Assembly (NCBI GenBank): GCA_946997485.1
Contig: CAMPVF010000011.1
Coordinates: 1 to 61,665, forward strand
Origin: an uncultured Atopobium sp.
Lineage (GTDB): Bacteria > Actinomycetota > Coriobacteriia > Coriobacteriales > Atopobiaceae
Direction: 5' to 3'
Length of the DNA stretch: 61,665 bases
Shown here: positions 24,704 through 34,078 of the stretch, piece after piece
Position numbering within the stretch: position 1 is the first letter of the stretch
Layout of the letters: each line of letters starts with the position of its first letter
Program-made: the position numbers and the translations under genes
The notes under the pieces: model-generated
Database searches by the model: none
The model's input: the letters and a program-made list of their open reading frames with translations, nothing else
Told to the model about the DNA's origin: nothing

Positions 24704-25981
24704 CTAATCCTTTCTTGTTGTGTTAGCTGTCCAAATGCCACTTTCCTCAAACGCACAAAGTTGCTGCGCGGGATTATCGCAAAGCGCGGTTATGTGCCCC
24801 ATTTTGCGCGCATAGCGCGCTTCGCCCTTGCCATACAGGTGATAATGCCATGTTTCGTGATGAGGCATACTACGATACGTGCCCTCTACATGCTGACCCA
24901 GCACGTTCATCATAACGGCAGGTGAAAGCAGGCGCGGCTGCGCCACATGCAAGCCACACACCGCGCGAATGTGCAAATCGAATTGTGAGAAATCGCAGGC
25001 TTCAATGGTGTAATGACCCGAATTGTGCGGGCGCGGCGCAAGCTCATTAATCATGATGGAGCCATCGTGCAACACAAACATTTCCACGCCCAAATCGCCC
25101 ACAAGATGTGCGGCCTGGGCAATCTTACGTGCCTCGGCTAGAGCGCGCTCGCGCACATCGGCGGGAATACGCGCTGGTATAAGCGACGCGTGCAAAATAT
25201 TGTGTTCGTGAATGTTTTCGGATGGCTCAAACAAAGCAAGCGCGCCATACATATCGCCACACACCATAACCGATACTTCACACGCAAAATCAATCCACGC
25301 TTCAAGCAAACACACTTGCTGCTCTATCAGCGCATATGCGGCATTTAAGTCGTCTTTCGAGCGAATAACAACCTGACCTTTTCCGTCGTAACCAAAGCGC
25401 GACGTTTTTAACACGCAGGGCATACCAAGCTGCTCAATGCCAGCTAACAGGTCGTTTTTAGTGGCAACACGCGCATGCGGTGCCACTTTGGTGTGCGCGT
25501 CCAATAAAAATTGCCTCTCATCGAGGCGATTTTGGCTTGCACGCAATAGTTCAGTTCCCTGGGGCAAATAGAGTGCACCTTCTGCTTCCAGAGTGCCCAG
25601 CACCTGAGTATCAACATTTTCAAATTCAAACGTAACAACGTCACAACGCTGGGCAAATGCACGAAGCGCGGTAATGTCGGTAAATTCATTCTGAAAATGA
25701 AAATCGCACACCTGGACAGCCGAGCAATTCTCAAGCGGATCGAGCACACCCACTACGTAACCCATTTCCTTGGCAGATTGCGCAAGCATCTGACCAAGCT
25801 GGCCACCACCAATAATACCGATTGTTTGGCCGGGCAAAATTTGTTTGACGGGTGCAGGCGCGGATGTTGTAGGAGCGGTCGGTGTAGCTGAATCTGCTGG
25901 CGCTGCGGTACAATTAGTAGCGCTACCTGCGGAGATATGCATATATGTGTGAGCTTTATCGGTGTTAGTCAAGACTCTCAC
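24704..25981 (-). CDS. purK: N5-CAIR synthetase PurK
   Basis: 425 residues, ATP-grasp. It makes N5-CAIR from AIR, bicarbonate and ATP. The conserved part starts near residue 52 with TIGIIGGGQLGQML, followed by TFEFENVD, KTSRFGYDGKGQ and INELAPRPHNSGHYTIEAC. The first 50 residues are Ala/Thr/Pro-rich with no homology I recognise. The start is uncertain: the GTG at 25981 lies inside the purE end and has no clear ribosome site, and an ATG at 25942 is possible. Confidence 0.95.
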   Translation of the reverse strand: MRVLTNTDKAHTYMHISAGSATNCTAAPADSATPTAPTTSAPAPVKQILPGQTIGIIGGGQLGQMLAQSAKEMGYVVGVLDPLENCSAVQVCDFHFQNEFTDITALRAFAQRCDVVTFEFENVDTQVLGTLEAEGALYLPQGTELLRASQNRLDERQFLLDAHTKVAPHARVATKNDLLAGIEQLGMPCVLKTSRFGYDGKGQVVIRSKDDLNAAYALIEQQVCLLEAWIDFACEVSVMVCGDMYGALALFEPSENIHEHNILHASLIPARIPADVRERALAEARKIAQAAHLVGDLGVEMFVLHDGSIMINELAPRPHNSGHYTIEACDFSQFDLHIRAVCGLHVAQPRLLSPAVMMNVLGQHVEGTYRSMPHHETWHYHLYGKGEARYARKMGHITALCDNPAQQLCAFEESGIWTANTTRKD

Positions 25982-26522
25982 TCATTTCGCGTGCCGATAA
26001 ATTAAGCTCGCACCTATAGGTAGCGAGCTTTTCGGCAAGATTTTGATTAGTACATGAAAGAATTTGGATAGCAAGCAAGGCGGCATTTTTTGCACCCGCG
26101 GCTCCTATGGCAAGCGTTCCAACGGGTATACCCGCAGGCATTTGCACAATTGAAAGCAGCGAATCCATACCGTTTAGCGCGTGCGTTTGTATGGGAACAC
26201 CCAGCACGGGCAAGGTTGTTTGTGCAGCTATCATGCCTGGTAAATGTGCACTTCCGCCTGCGCCTGCAATAATAACGCGAATACCGTTATCGCGTGCAGC
26301 TACGGCAAATTCGCGCATTTCGAGCGGCATGCGATGCGCAGAAATAACCTGTTTTGAATAGGGAATCGAAAAGTCTTCGAGAATGCGGCAACACTGCTTC
26401 ATGGTTTCCCAATCGGATTTGCTGCCCATAACAACGGCAACGCTCGGCCGCTCAGCGGCAGACGCTGCACCAGAAGGTGATGCTGTTGTTTTGTCGTTTG
26501 ACAAAACACGTTCATCCGGCAT
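25965..26522 (-). CDS. purE: N5-CAIR mutase PurE (class I)
   Basis: 185 residues from the ATG at 26522, which has GAAAGGAAG seven bases upstream; a longer in-frame reading lacks support. VAVVMGSKSDWETMKQC, SAHRMPLEM and GAGGSAHLPGMIAA are class I PurE motifs, and the neighbouring purK fits class I. It is the first gene of the ten-gene operon. purB and purH are not in the window. The first 25 residues are low-complexity. Confidence 0.96.
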   Translation of the reverse strand: MPDERVLSNDKTTASPSGAASAAERPSVAVVMGSKSDWETMKQCCRILEDFSIPYSKQVISAHRMPLEMREFAVAARDNGIRVIIAGAGGSAHLPGMIAAQTTLPVLGVPIQTHALNGMDSLLSIVQMPAGIPVGTLAIGAAGAKNAALLAIQILSCTNQNLAEKLATYRCELNLSAREMSESLD

Positions 26523-26982
26523 ACCAGAACTTCCTTTCTGAACGTAGCGCGAAAACGCGTTATAAAAGGTATAGCTCTGTAAATCATGACGCGGCGTGCG
26601 TGCGACTTTAAGCGACTTTAAACAACAGCAAGCGTAACGCATTCAAGCGGATAACCACGGCTCAAACGCGCAGCTCAAAGCCGCAACGCAGCGTGCAATT
26701 CATGCTCTACATGCACACTATATCTACTTTTTATTAGGTTGAGCGTGCATGAAACACATCGTTAATAGTTGTAACGGAACAGTAACAGTACGCTCACAGG
26801 CTCTCTATCCTTGAGCGCGGCAAAGCTTTCAACACTAGTATGTCCACCGATTTTGGTACTATGTATATCGGTGTTATGCGAAGCTAACTTGTGTCGCCCG
26901 TCGCATGTCGCGCGTATACGCGTCGCTGTACACCATGCACGTATGTGCACACGACCAAATTTCAACTATAAAGCGAGAGTCC
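26523..26982. other. Divergent intergenic region between purE and the ABC exporter genes
   Basis: No gene is seen. A perfect 7-base inverted repeat, CACCGAT at 26845-26851 and ATCGGTG at 26867-26873, with a 15-base spacer, lies about 110 bases before the ABC gene and could be an operator. On the minus strand a TATAGT hexamer near 26727 is a possible -10 for the pur operon, without a good -35. I see no purine riboswitch core. Confidence 0.5.
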
Positions 26983-28812
26983 ATGGTAGATAAACGCCTG
27001 TTAGCCCAGGTACCACACGCAAAAGTGGCAATTGCAAAAACGATTGGTGCAAAATACGCCGGACTTATAGCAACAATTATGTTTGCCTACAGTTTGGCGC
27101 GCATTCTTACGCAGGTGGTTGAACAAACGCCGCTTACACTTACACCCCTGCTTGCACTCTGCGCGCTGGCGGCTATTATTACGTGCTTGTCTGCATACTT
27201 CACGGAGCACTGGTCGTTTGAAGCCTCACGCACAATTAAACTTACGCTACGCAGCAAACTCTACGCAAAATTAGTGCGGCTGGGCAACAAGGCGTTTGCG
27301 CACACAACGTTAGCCGAGCTTGTGCAAACAACGGTTGAGGGCTGTGAGCAGCTCGAGGTGTACTTTGGCAAATTTTTACCACAACTTGTGTATGCGTGCC
27401 TTGCTCCCCTTATCCTGTTTTGTGTGCTGTGCTTTGTAAACGTGCTGGTAGCAGCTACACTGCTGGTGTTTGTGCCACTCATTCCCGTCATTATCATGGC
27501 TATTCAATCGGTTGCTAAGCGCGTGATGGGGCGCTACTGGAAGTCGTACACTAATTTGGGCGACATATTTTTGGAAAATTTGCAAGGGCTCGTCACCCTT
27601 AAAATTTACAGCGCTGATAGCGCGCGGCACCGTGCCATGGACGAAAAGGCTGAGAATTTTAGACGCGCCACTATGCGTCTGCTTACCATGCAGCTTAACT
27701 CCATTATGGTTATGGACGTAGCGGCGCTCGGCGGGGCGGCTGTGGGCATTGCTGTTGCATATTGGCAGCTTACTCAAGGTGCGCTTGACGTGTTTGGCGT
27801 GCTTTTTACTGTGCTTGTTTCAGCCGAGTTTTTTATTCCTATGCGCACGCTTGGTTCCTACTTTCACATTGCAATGAATGGCCTGAGCGCAAGCAACAAC
27901 ATTTTTGCATTTTTGAATATTCCCGAAGAAAAACGCGGTACAACCGAGCTTGCACTGCCGCACAATGCGCCGTGGAACATTGCGTTTCACGATGTGAGCT
28001 TTGCGTACGATGCCAACGATGAGGCTGGTAGCGACTCTGGCGTGACATGCGAAGACAACGCGGGCGATGCCCATGGATCGGGTCATATGGCGCTTTCGCA
28101 CGTATCGCTCACCCTGCCTTCACGCGGGCTCTATGCAATTGTGGGTGCATCGGGAAGCGGAAAATCAACCATAGCGCACCTTATTGCGGGCGAATACCTG
28201 CAGTATACGGGCAGTATTACGCTTAACGATATCCCCATCGCCAGCATTTCTGCGCAAAGCCTGGCACGCAGCGTTACCACCCTTTCTACCACAAATTACA
28301 TTTTTAGTGGCAACGTTGAAGACATGCTGCGCATGGCAAATCCCACGGCAGACGACGCGGCGCTTTGGCACGCACTCACGCAGGCACGCATTGCCACGTT
28401 TGTGCAGGAACACGGCGGACTTTCCATGCACCTCGATGCCCAGGGTGCAAACCTTTCGGGCGGCCAAAAGCAGCGCCTTTGTTTTGCGCGGGCGCTTCTC
28501 CACAACAGCAATTACTACATATTTGACGAGGCTACAAGCAGCATAGATGTTGAGTCGGAAGAACACATTACCCAGGCAATGTATGAACTTGCAAAAACAA
28601 AAGGCGTGCTTGTTATTTCGCACCGGCTGGCAAACACGGTGCATGCCGCGCGCATATACGTGATGGAAAACGGTCGTGTTGTAGGATGCGGCACCCATGA
28701 TGAGCTGCTCAAACACTGTAGCACATACGAAACGATGTGGCGCAAACAACAACAGCTCGAACACATTCGCGCGCCGCGCAAAGACAACAACCAAGGAGCA
28801 CGCAATGAGTAA
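26983..28812 (+). CDS. ABC exporter subunit with fused ATPase, CydD-like
   Basis: 609 residues. Six membrane spans lie in about 20-310, followed by an ATPase domain with Walker A GASGSGKST, signature LSGGQKQRL, Walker B YYIFDEATSSID and the switch His in ISHR. A 25-residue acidic Gly/Asp insertion sits just before the ATPase core. With the next gene it forms a heterodimer of the CydDC kind (thiol or haem-linked export), but drug or peptide export is possible since no cytochrome bd genes are nearby. The start is ATG 26983; an earlier in-frame ATG has no ribosome site. Confidence 0.85.
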   Translation: MVDKRLLAQVPHAKVAIAKTIGAKYAGLIATIMFAYSLARILTQVVEQTPLTLTPLLALCALAAIITCLSAYFTEHWSFEASRTIKLTLRSKLYAKLVRLGNKAFAHTTLAELVQTTVEGCEQLEVYFGKFLPQLVYACLAPLILFCVLCFVNVLVAATLLVFVPLIPVIIMAIQSVAKRVMGRYWKSYTNLGDIFLENLQGLVTLKIYSADSARHRAMDEKAENFRRATMRLLTMQLNSIMVMDVAALGGAAVGIAVAYWQLTQGALDVFGVLFTVLVSAEFFIPMRTLGSYFHIAMNGLSASNNIFAFLNIPEEKRGTTELALPHNAPWNIAFHDVSFAYDANDEAGSDSGVTCEDNAGDAHGSGHMALSHVSLTLPSRGLYAIVGASGSGKSTIAHLIAGEYLQYTGSITLNDIPIASISAQSLARSVTTLSTTNYIFSGNVEDMLRMANPTADDAALWHALTQARIATFVQEHGGLSMHLDAQGANLSGGQKQRLCFARALLHNSNYYIFDEATSSIDVESEEHITQAMYELAKTKGVLVISHRLANTVHAARIYVMENGRVVGCGTHDELLKHCSTYETMWRKQQQLEHIRAPRKDNNQGARNE

Positions 28813-30589
28813 AAAACCTGCGGAAACTGAATGCGCAAGCGGTGCTACCGTTGCAGGCGCTTCGAATGTAGCCACATCAACCGCCAAACCGTCCCTGTAT
28901 GCAGCACTTTCGTGCATTGCACACATGCTTACTTTGGTGTCGTCGTTTAGCGGCATCGTGTGCCTGGCGTGCCTTTTTGGCGTGCTTGGATTTTTGTGCG
29001 CCATTGCCATTCCCACTACCGGCGCGCTTTGCCTTGGCACGTACGTCACGGACGCTACAACTACTACATGCGGCGTTATAAGCGCCACGCAACTTCCTCA
29101 AACCGCCGGTGGCATAGCCGGCATGTTGGCACTTCTTGCCGTGTTGCGCGGCTGCCTTCGCTATCTGGAGCAGCTGTGCAACCACTACATTGCCTTTAAG
29201 CTCCTTGCCAATATTCGTAGCCGCGTGTTTGCCGCGATGCGCCGCCTGGCCCCGGCAAAATTAAGCAGCGCGCAGGCAGGCAACCTCATTTCACTCATTA
29301 CATCCGATGTCGAATTGCTCGAAGTGTTTTACGCGCACACCATTTCGCCCGTTATTATCGCGTGCATCACAAGCGTCATTGCTTGCGTGTTTGCTGCATC
29401 AATTCATCCCTATTTAGGGCTTGTAGCTAGTATTTCATATATCATTGTAGGCGCGTGCGTGCCTGTTTGGACGTATCATCACATGAGGCAGATTGGTCTT
29501 GCTACGCGTACACAAGCAGGAGCGCTAAGCAATTGCGTGCTGCAAAATCTTCAAGGTGCCAAGGAAGCGCAGCAATTTTCAGCGGCCCCGTGGCGCATGG
29601 AGCGCATGGCACACCACGCGCGCACGCTTCTCGCCATTCAGCAACAAGGTGCACACCACATTGGTGTGGCTGCAGCCGTTTCGCGCGGGCTCGTTATGCT
29701 GTGCAGCACCTGTCAGCTTGTTGTAGCTGCACAATTAGCGGCGGCACACGTTATTGCGCCTATGGACGCACTTGCCGCGGCGGTGCTGTTATTTTCTTCG
29801 TTTGGACCTGTACTCGCGCTCGCACAGCTTGGCTCAAGCTTGCAGGGCACGCTTGCGGCAGGCACGCGCGTACTTAGCATTTTGGCAGAAAAACCACTGG
29901 TAGATGAGGTGCAAAGCGGCACCGACGCCGCGTGCGATTCGTGCGAGCTACAAAACGTGTCGTTTGCCTATCCTGGTCAAACAAGCTGTGCGCTTCAAAA
30001 TGTTTCGCTTATCATACCCAAGGGAAGCTGCATTGGCATACGCGGCGCCAGTGGCTCAGGAAAATCTACACTCTGCAAGCTTCTTATGAGGTTTTGGGAC
30101 GCGTCGCGCGGCACCATCCGCCTTTCCAACGTGCCCATTAATGCTATTACCACGGCACAGCTTCGCGCACACGAAGCCCTGGTTGAGCAGGACACGTTTA
30201 TTTTTCACGATACCGTGCTTGCAAACATTGCGCTGGCAGCGCCTACAGCTTCAATGGATGCCATTGTGCAGGCGTGCAAACAAGCGGCATTTCACGACGT
30301 TGTTATGGGTTTGCCACAGGGTTACAACACCGTGTTGGGCGAAGGTGCCTACATGCTTTCGGGCGGCGAGCGACAACGCTTAGGGCTTGCACGTGCATTT
30401 TTGCATCAAAGTGCCCTTTTGTTACTCGACGAGCCAACAAGTAATCTTGATGCTCTTAACGAGGCCACCATTCTTACCAGCATTAATGCTATAAAACAAT
30501 CGCGCACGGTGGTGCTTATATCGCATCGTGCGTCTACACTGAGCTGCACCGATAGCATCTATCATGTGGATAACGGCACGCTTGCGTAG
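28805..30589 (+). CDS. ABC exporter subunit with fused ATPase, CydC-like
   Basis: 594 residues. A Thr/Ala-rich N-terminus is followed by six spans and an ATPase domain with Walker A GASGSGKST, signature MLSGGERQRLGLARA, Walker B LLLLDEPTSNLD and ISHR. Its ATG overlaps the previous stop by eight bases and follows AAGGAG, so the pair is coupled. Both ATPase sites look intact (catalytic Glu present in each), unlike many heterodimeric exporters with one degenerate site. Confidence 0.85.
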   Translation: MSKKPAETECASGATVAGASNVATSTAKPSLYAALSCIAHMLTLVSSFSGIVCLACLFGVLGFLCAIAIPTTGALCLGTYVTDATTTTCGVISATQLPQTAGGIAGMLALLAVLRGCLRYLEQLCNHYIAFKLLANIRSRVFAAMRRLAPAKLSSAQAGNLISLITSDVELLEVFYAHTISPVIIACITSVIACVFAASIHPYLGLVASISYIIVGACVPVWTYHHMRQIGLATRTQAGALSNCVLQNLQGAKEAQQFSAAPWRMERMAHHARTLLAIQQQGAHHIGVAAAVSRGLVMLCSTCQLVVAAQLAAAHVIAPMDALAAAVLLFSSFGPVLALAQLGSSLQGTLAAGTRVLSILAEKPLVDEVQSGTDAACDSCELQNVSFAYPGQTSCALQNVSLIIPKGSCIGIRGASGSGKSTLCKLLMRFWDASRGTIRLSNVPINAITTAQLRAHEALVEQDTFIFHDTVLANIALAAPTASMDAIVQACKQAAFHDVVMGLPQGYNTVLGEGAYMLSGGERQRLGLARAFLHQSALLLLDEPTSNLDALNEATILTSINAIKQSRTVVLISHRASTLSCTDSIYHVDNGTLA

Positions 30590-30697
30590 GCGCGCAGTAC
30601 GGCTATGGTGAGCAGGTGTTTTATCAAATGCCGAGATAATTCCATACGAACAAATAGCGCATTTTTTGTTAGCGTTTAACACATACAAACCTGCCGC

Positions 30698-30740
30698 GTG
30701 ACAAACCATATATTGACCCCTATAATAGAACATGTATTCG
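30698..30740 (+). promoter_or_regulatory. Promoter with LexA-like SOS box for the Y-polymerase cassette
   Basis: GTGACA (30698-30703) and TATAAT (30721-30726) are spaced by exactly 17 bases. Right after the -10, 30727-30740 reads AGAACATGTATTCG. This differs from the Gram-positive/actinobacterial LexA consensus (GAAC-N4-GTTC) by one base in the core. The box covers the expected transcription start, so LexA would block it. This placement also rules out the in-frame ATG at 30732 as a start. Confidence 0.8.
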
Positions 30741-30791
30741 TCAAACGATTGTTTTATGGTACACCACGTTTTTGCACGTAAGGGGGTTTGT

Positions 30792-32270
30792 ATGGCATAT
30801 CTAGCAGCACCAATGCCACCTGCGCCGCGCCAGCCACAAGTGTCTGAGCGCGCATATGCGCACGATAATCGTACGGTTGTTGCCGATGGTAATGCAGTCC
30901 GCACGTGCACGGATGGCGCAGGTACAGCTGTTGCAGCTAGTACAGCAGCGGCAGCCGCAACGCCCGTTTCTTCTTTGCCCTATCCGGATTCTCTCTACTT
31001 GTGCATCGATCTCAAAACATTTTTTGCATCGGTAGAATGCGCTGCACGGGGGCTAAATCCATTTACCACAAACCTCATTGTTGCCGATCCAACCCGCGGT
31101 AGCGGCACTATTTGTCTTGCCGTTACGCCCGCGCTTAAAAAACTGGGTGTAAAAAACCGTTGCCGCGTATACGAAATTCCCAAAGACATACACTACATAC
31201 AAGTTATGCCACGCATGCAAGAATATGTAAATGCATCCGCACGCATATACGGCATCTACCAGCAATTTTGTGCACCCTGCGACATACACGTATATTCAAT
31301 CGACGAATGTTTTATATACATAACGCCCTATCTTAAGCGCTATAACACTACGCCAGAGGGCTTTGCGCACATGCTGATGCATGCTGTAGAGCAACGCGAG
31401 CACATTTGTGCAACGGTGGGTATAGGCCCCAACCTCTTTTTGGCAAAAGTAGCCATGGATGTTATTGCCAAGAAAAATAACTCACACATTGCATACCTCA
31501 ACGAAGAGCTCTTCTACCAGCACATGTGGCATCATCGTCCGCTTACCGATGTATGGGGCATAGGTCCGGGTATCGCGCGGCGCCTTAAACGATATGGTAT
31601 TTTCAACTTACAGGGCATAGCTCACATTAAAGAAGACATCCTCTATCGTGAGTTTGGCACAGCGGCTCAAACGCTCATTAATCACGCGTGGGGCAAAGAT
31701 TACTGCACAATTGCCGACATAAAATCCTATACGCCAAAGGAACACTCATATTCATCGGGACAAGTGCTTATGCGCGACTACAGCGCACAAGAAGCACTCG
31801 TTGTACTCAAGGAAATGATATATGAACTGTATTTACGCCTCATAAAGCAGGCAGATACCTGCAGCATTGTACAGCTTTCAATTGGCTATGCGCGCATACG
31901 CTACAACGAGAATGAGCGCGTGTCGCTCGCCTACGTGCCGCAGCAATCGATGCAGCGCAAACTCTCTGCAAACACCAATGCGCGCCAACAAATCGAAACC
32001 ACCCTTATTGAGCTGTGGAACAAGCTAATCATGCCAAACGCAAAGGTGCGCCGCATTACCATTACCTTTGGAGGTATACGTCCGCTTGCCGAAGTGCAGC
32101 CACAACTGTTCGATGCCACGCAGCACGCCATTGCCGATTTTTCGCTGGGTAAAACAACCGTTGCCATAAAAGAAAAGTTTGGCAAAAACGCGCTCATAAA
32201 AGGGTGTAGTTTGCTCGAATGTGCAACAGCAACAACCAGAAACAACCAAATTGGAGGTCACCATGCATAA
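30792..32270 (+). CDS. Y-family DNA polymerase (UvrX/YqjW-like)
   Basis: 492 residues. It is an error-prone translesion polymerase of the UmuC/DinB family. After a 60-residue Ala-rich N-terminus the catalytic palm begins with YLCIDLKTFFASVE (first metal Asp). YSIDECF gives the Asp-Glu pair. VGIGPNLFLAKVAMD, VWGIGPGIARRLKRYGI (helix-hairpin-helix) and a C-terminal little-finger domain follow. Its next-but-one neighbour is YolD-like, the known partner arrangement of UvrX and YqjW. AAGGGGG lies before the ATG. Confidence 0.9.
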   Translation: MAYLAAPMPPAPRQPQVSERAYAHDNRTVVADGNAVRTCTDGAGTAVAASTAAAAATPVSSLPYPDSLYLCIDLKTFFASVECAARGLNPFTTNLIVADPTRGSGTICLAVTPALKKLGVKNRCRVYEIPKDIHYIQVMPRMQEYVNASARIYGIYQQFCAPCDIHVYSIDECFIYITPYLKRYNTTPEGFAHMLMHAVEQREHICATVGIGPNLFLAKVAMDVIAKKNNSHIAYLNEELFYQHMWHHRPLTDVWGIGPGIARRLKRYGIFNLQGIAHIKEDILYREFGTAAQTLINHAWGKDYCTIADIKSYTPKEHSYSSGQVLMRDYSAQEALVVLKEMIYELYLRLIKQADTCSIVQLSIGYARIRYNENERVSLAYVPQQSMQRKLSANTNARQQIETTLIELWNKLIMPNAKVRRITITFGGIRPLAEVQPQLFDATQHAIADFSLGKTTVAIKEKFGKNALIKGCSLLECATATTRNNQIGGHHA

Positions 32271-32412
32271 CCACATACAATGTGCACGCACAACACGGCA
32301 GGTTGCATGGGGTGCAGAACCTAAGGCGCCCGCCCGTATGAGGCGGCACGTGGTGCACAGAGCACGCGATAGCGTAGAGCGATATGCAGGATGTGAGGTG
32401 TGTTGTGAGTAG
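32263..32412 (+). CDS. Small ORF (49 aa) between Y-polymerase and YolD genes
   Basis: An ATG at 32263 follows TTGGAGG by five bases and opens a 49-codon frame ending in TAG. It overlaps the polymerase stop by eight bases (ATGCATAA) and the next start by eight bases (GTGAGTAG), so the three frames are chained. The product is rich in Arg, His and Cys (starts MHNHIQCARTTRQVAWG, ends YAGCEVCCE) and resembles nothing I know. Coupling and ribosome site argue that it is translated. Confidence 0.6.
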   Translation: MHNHIQCARTTRQVAWGAEPKAPARMRRHVVHRARDSVERYAGCEVCCE

Positions 32413-32779
32413 ATTCGCAAGCCAGCAGTGCAGCAACAATTTGCGGAGCATTCAAAATACGCGTAAACAAGCAGCAGCCTTTATGCCGTTTGATGCGCTC
32501 AGTGGCTATAGCGAGCAAATTGCACGCGTGCAACACCCAAAAGAGACGCGCCGGCTTCTTGCAGCAGATGAACTTGCCCACATATCGCAGGTGCTCAGCT
32601 GCCTTACTGAAGGAAATACGATAGATGTGTGTCGCTTTTTGCGCGGACGTTACGTGCGCAACAGAGGTATTGTTACGCGAGTAGACGCTCAAACGCAGCT
32701 GCTTTATATGCAGATTGACGGCGGTACTCCGCGTATAACGGTGCGGTTTTGCGACATCTACTCTCTTGAGTTAATCTAA
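32405..32779 (+). CDS. YolD-like protein
   Basis: 124 residues from the GTG at 32405, which has GAGG six bases upstream. An ATG at 32384 is in frame but less supported. FMPFDALSGYSEQI and the later block with ISQVLSCLTEGNTID, GIVTRVDAQTQLLYMQIDGG and ITVRFCDIYSLEL fit the YolD family, which accompanies UvrX/YqjW polymerases in SOS cassettes. Its biochemical role is unknown. Its end overlaps the anmK end by nine bases on opposite strands. Confidence 0.75.
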   Translation: MSRFASQQCSNNLRSIQNTRKQAAAFMPFDALSGYSEQIARVQHPKETRRLLAADELAHISQVLSCLTEGNTIDVCRFLRGRYVRNRGIVTRVDAQTQLLYMQIDGGTPRITVRFCDIYSLELI

Positions 32780-34054
32780 CGAGACTGCAGCTGGCGCAGA
32801 CACAGCGGCACGCATAGACGCAGGCGCGGCAACCGTCGCAGCAGTATCAGCTGTTGGCACCGCAGCGGCAGAAGCATATGGCGCGGGAGTAACTTCGCCC
32901 AAAATTTGAGGAGATACAGCACCGGTAGCTGCAGGAACGTTTGAAGGCTTGTTGTTAAGGGTTTCGTTGCCAAGAATGGCAAACGCAATGGCTTCTTTTG
33001 CATCGCTTGAATAGCCAAGCTCGTCCTGAGTAACAACACGCACATCGGGCAGCGCGCGAGCAAGCTCGTGCATAAGAAATGCGTTATGTGCACCGCCACC
33101 AGCCACAATAAGCTCAGCAGGTGCACTCGGAAGCGTTGGTGCTACAAACCGCGTATAGCTATCTGCAATGCCATACACCGTTACCTTTGCTAAGGTATGC
33201 ACAATGTTGTAGGGTGCCTCATTGCTATACCGCGCAAGAAGCTCACGCACAAACGGTGCGCCAAACTGCTCACGTCCGGTACTTTTTGGTATAGGTTCCT
33301 TAAAATATGGGTGAGATGTAAGCTCGCGATACAGCGGTTCAATAAGGCTTCCACGCTGCGCAAACGCGCCATTTGCATCGAACTCGCAGCCAAGAAGCTC
33401 ACGGCATACCTCGTCTATCATCATGTTGCCAGGGCCGCAATCAAAGGCAAACACATCGCTTAGCTGGCCCTTGCAAGGAATGCAGGTGAGGTTTGCAATG
33501 CCACCAATGTTAAGCAGTACGCGCGAAGACGTGTTTGAGCAATACAGCACAAACTCCGAATAAGGCACAAGCGGAGCACCTTGCCCCCCTGCTGCTATGT
33601 CCATGGTGCGAAAATTTGATATAACGCGGCAGCCAGTGTGATATGCGATGGTTGCACTATCCCCAAGCTGCAGCGTTGTTGAATACGTAGTATGCTCACC
33701 GGGCTGTCCTGCGCACTGCGGTGCACATGCACGATTGTGCGGCTCGTGCCACACGGTTTGTCCGTGCGATGCAATGTAAGAAACCTGCGACATGTCAACT
33801 TGCGCTTCACTGCATACAGCACACGCTGTCTGAGCAAACAGCAGACCAAGCTCGCAAGAAAGCTGCGCAATATCAGAAGTGGTAGCAGCATTGTTACACG
33901 CACGCAAAATGCGCTGTTTTGTAGCAGAAGGCATAGGATAGGTTATAAAATGCTTCAACGAAACCGATGTATGTGTTCCGACACCCGTTATCGATACAAG
34001 AGCAGCATCAACGCCATCGAGGCTTGTGCCGCTCATTAATCCAATAGCTACCAT
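32771..34054 (-). CDS. anmK: Anhydro-N-acetylmuramic acid kinase AnmK
   Basis: 427 residues. It opens and phosphorylates 1,6-anhydroMurNAc to MurNAc-6-phosphate. GLMSGTSLDGVDAAL at the start, LNIGGIANLT, FDCGPGNMMIDE and VAGGGAHNAFLM are family motifs. The family ends near 370-390 residues after LGEVTP; here about 40 Ala/Pro-rich residues follow. It is last in the leftward set that begins with MupG. AGAGGAA precedes the ATG. Confidence 0.95.
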   Translation of the reverse strand: MVAIGLMSGTSLDGVDAALVSITGVGTHTSVSLKHFITYPMPSATKQRILRACNNAATTSDIAQLSCELGLLFAQTACAVCSEAQVDMSQVSYIASHGQTVWHEPHNRACAPQCAGQPGEHTTYSTTLQLGDSATIAYHTGCRVISNFRTMDIAAGGQGAPLVPYSEFVLYCSNTSSRVLLNIGGIANLTCIPCKGQLSDVFAFDCGPGNMMIDEVCRELLGCEFDANGAFAQRGSLIEPLYRELTSHPYFKEPIPKSTGREQFGAPFVRELLARYSNEAPYNIVHTLAKVTVYGIADSYTRFVAPTLPSAPAELIVAGGGAHNAFLMHELARALPDVRVVTQDELGYSSDAKEAIAFAILGNETLNNKPSNVPAATGAVSPQILGEVTPAPYASAAAVPTADTAATVAAPASMRAAVSAPAAVSLD

Positions 34055-34078
34055 TACTCTTCCTCTAACACACGGTGT

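Noticed and set aside
26523..26982. Purine riboswitch before purE
   Set aside because: No match to the conserved purine aptamer core was seen on the minus strand.
28165..29088. 307-codon minus-strand frame antisense to the junction of the ABC exporter genes
   Set aside because: Both exporter genes have intact domain motifs there; the antisense frame has no ribosome site or known motif.
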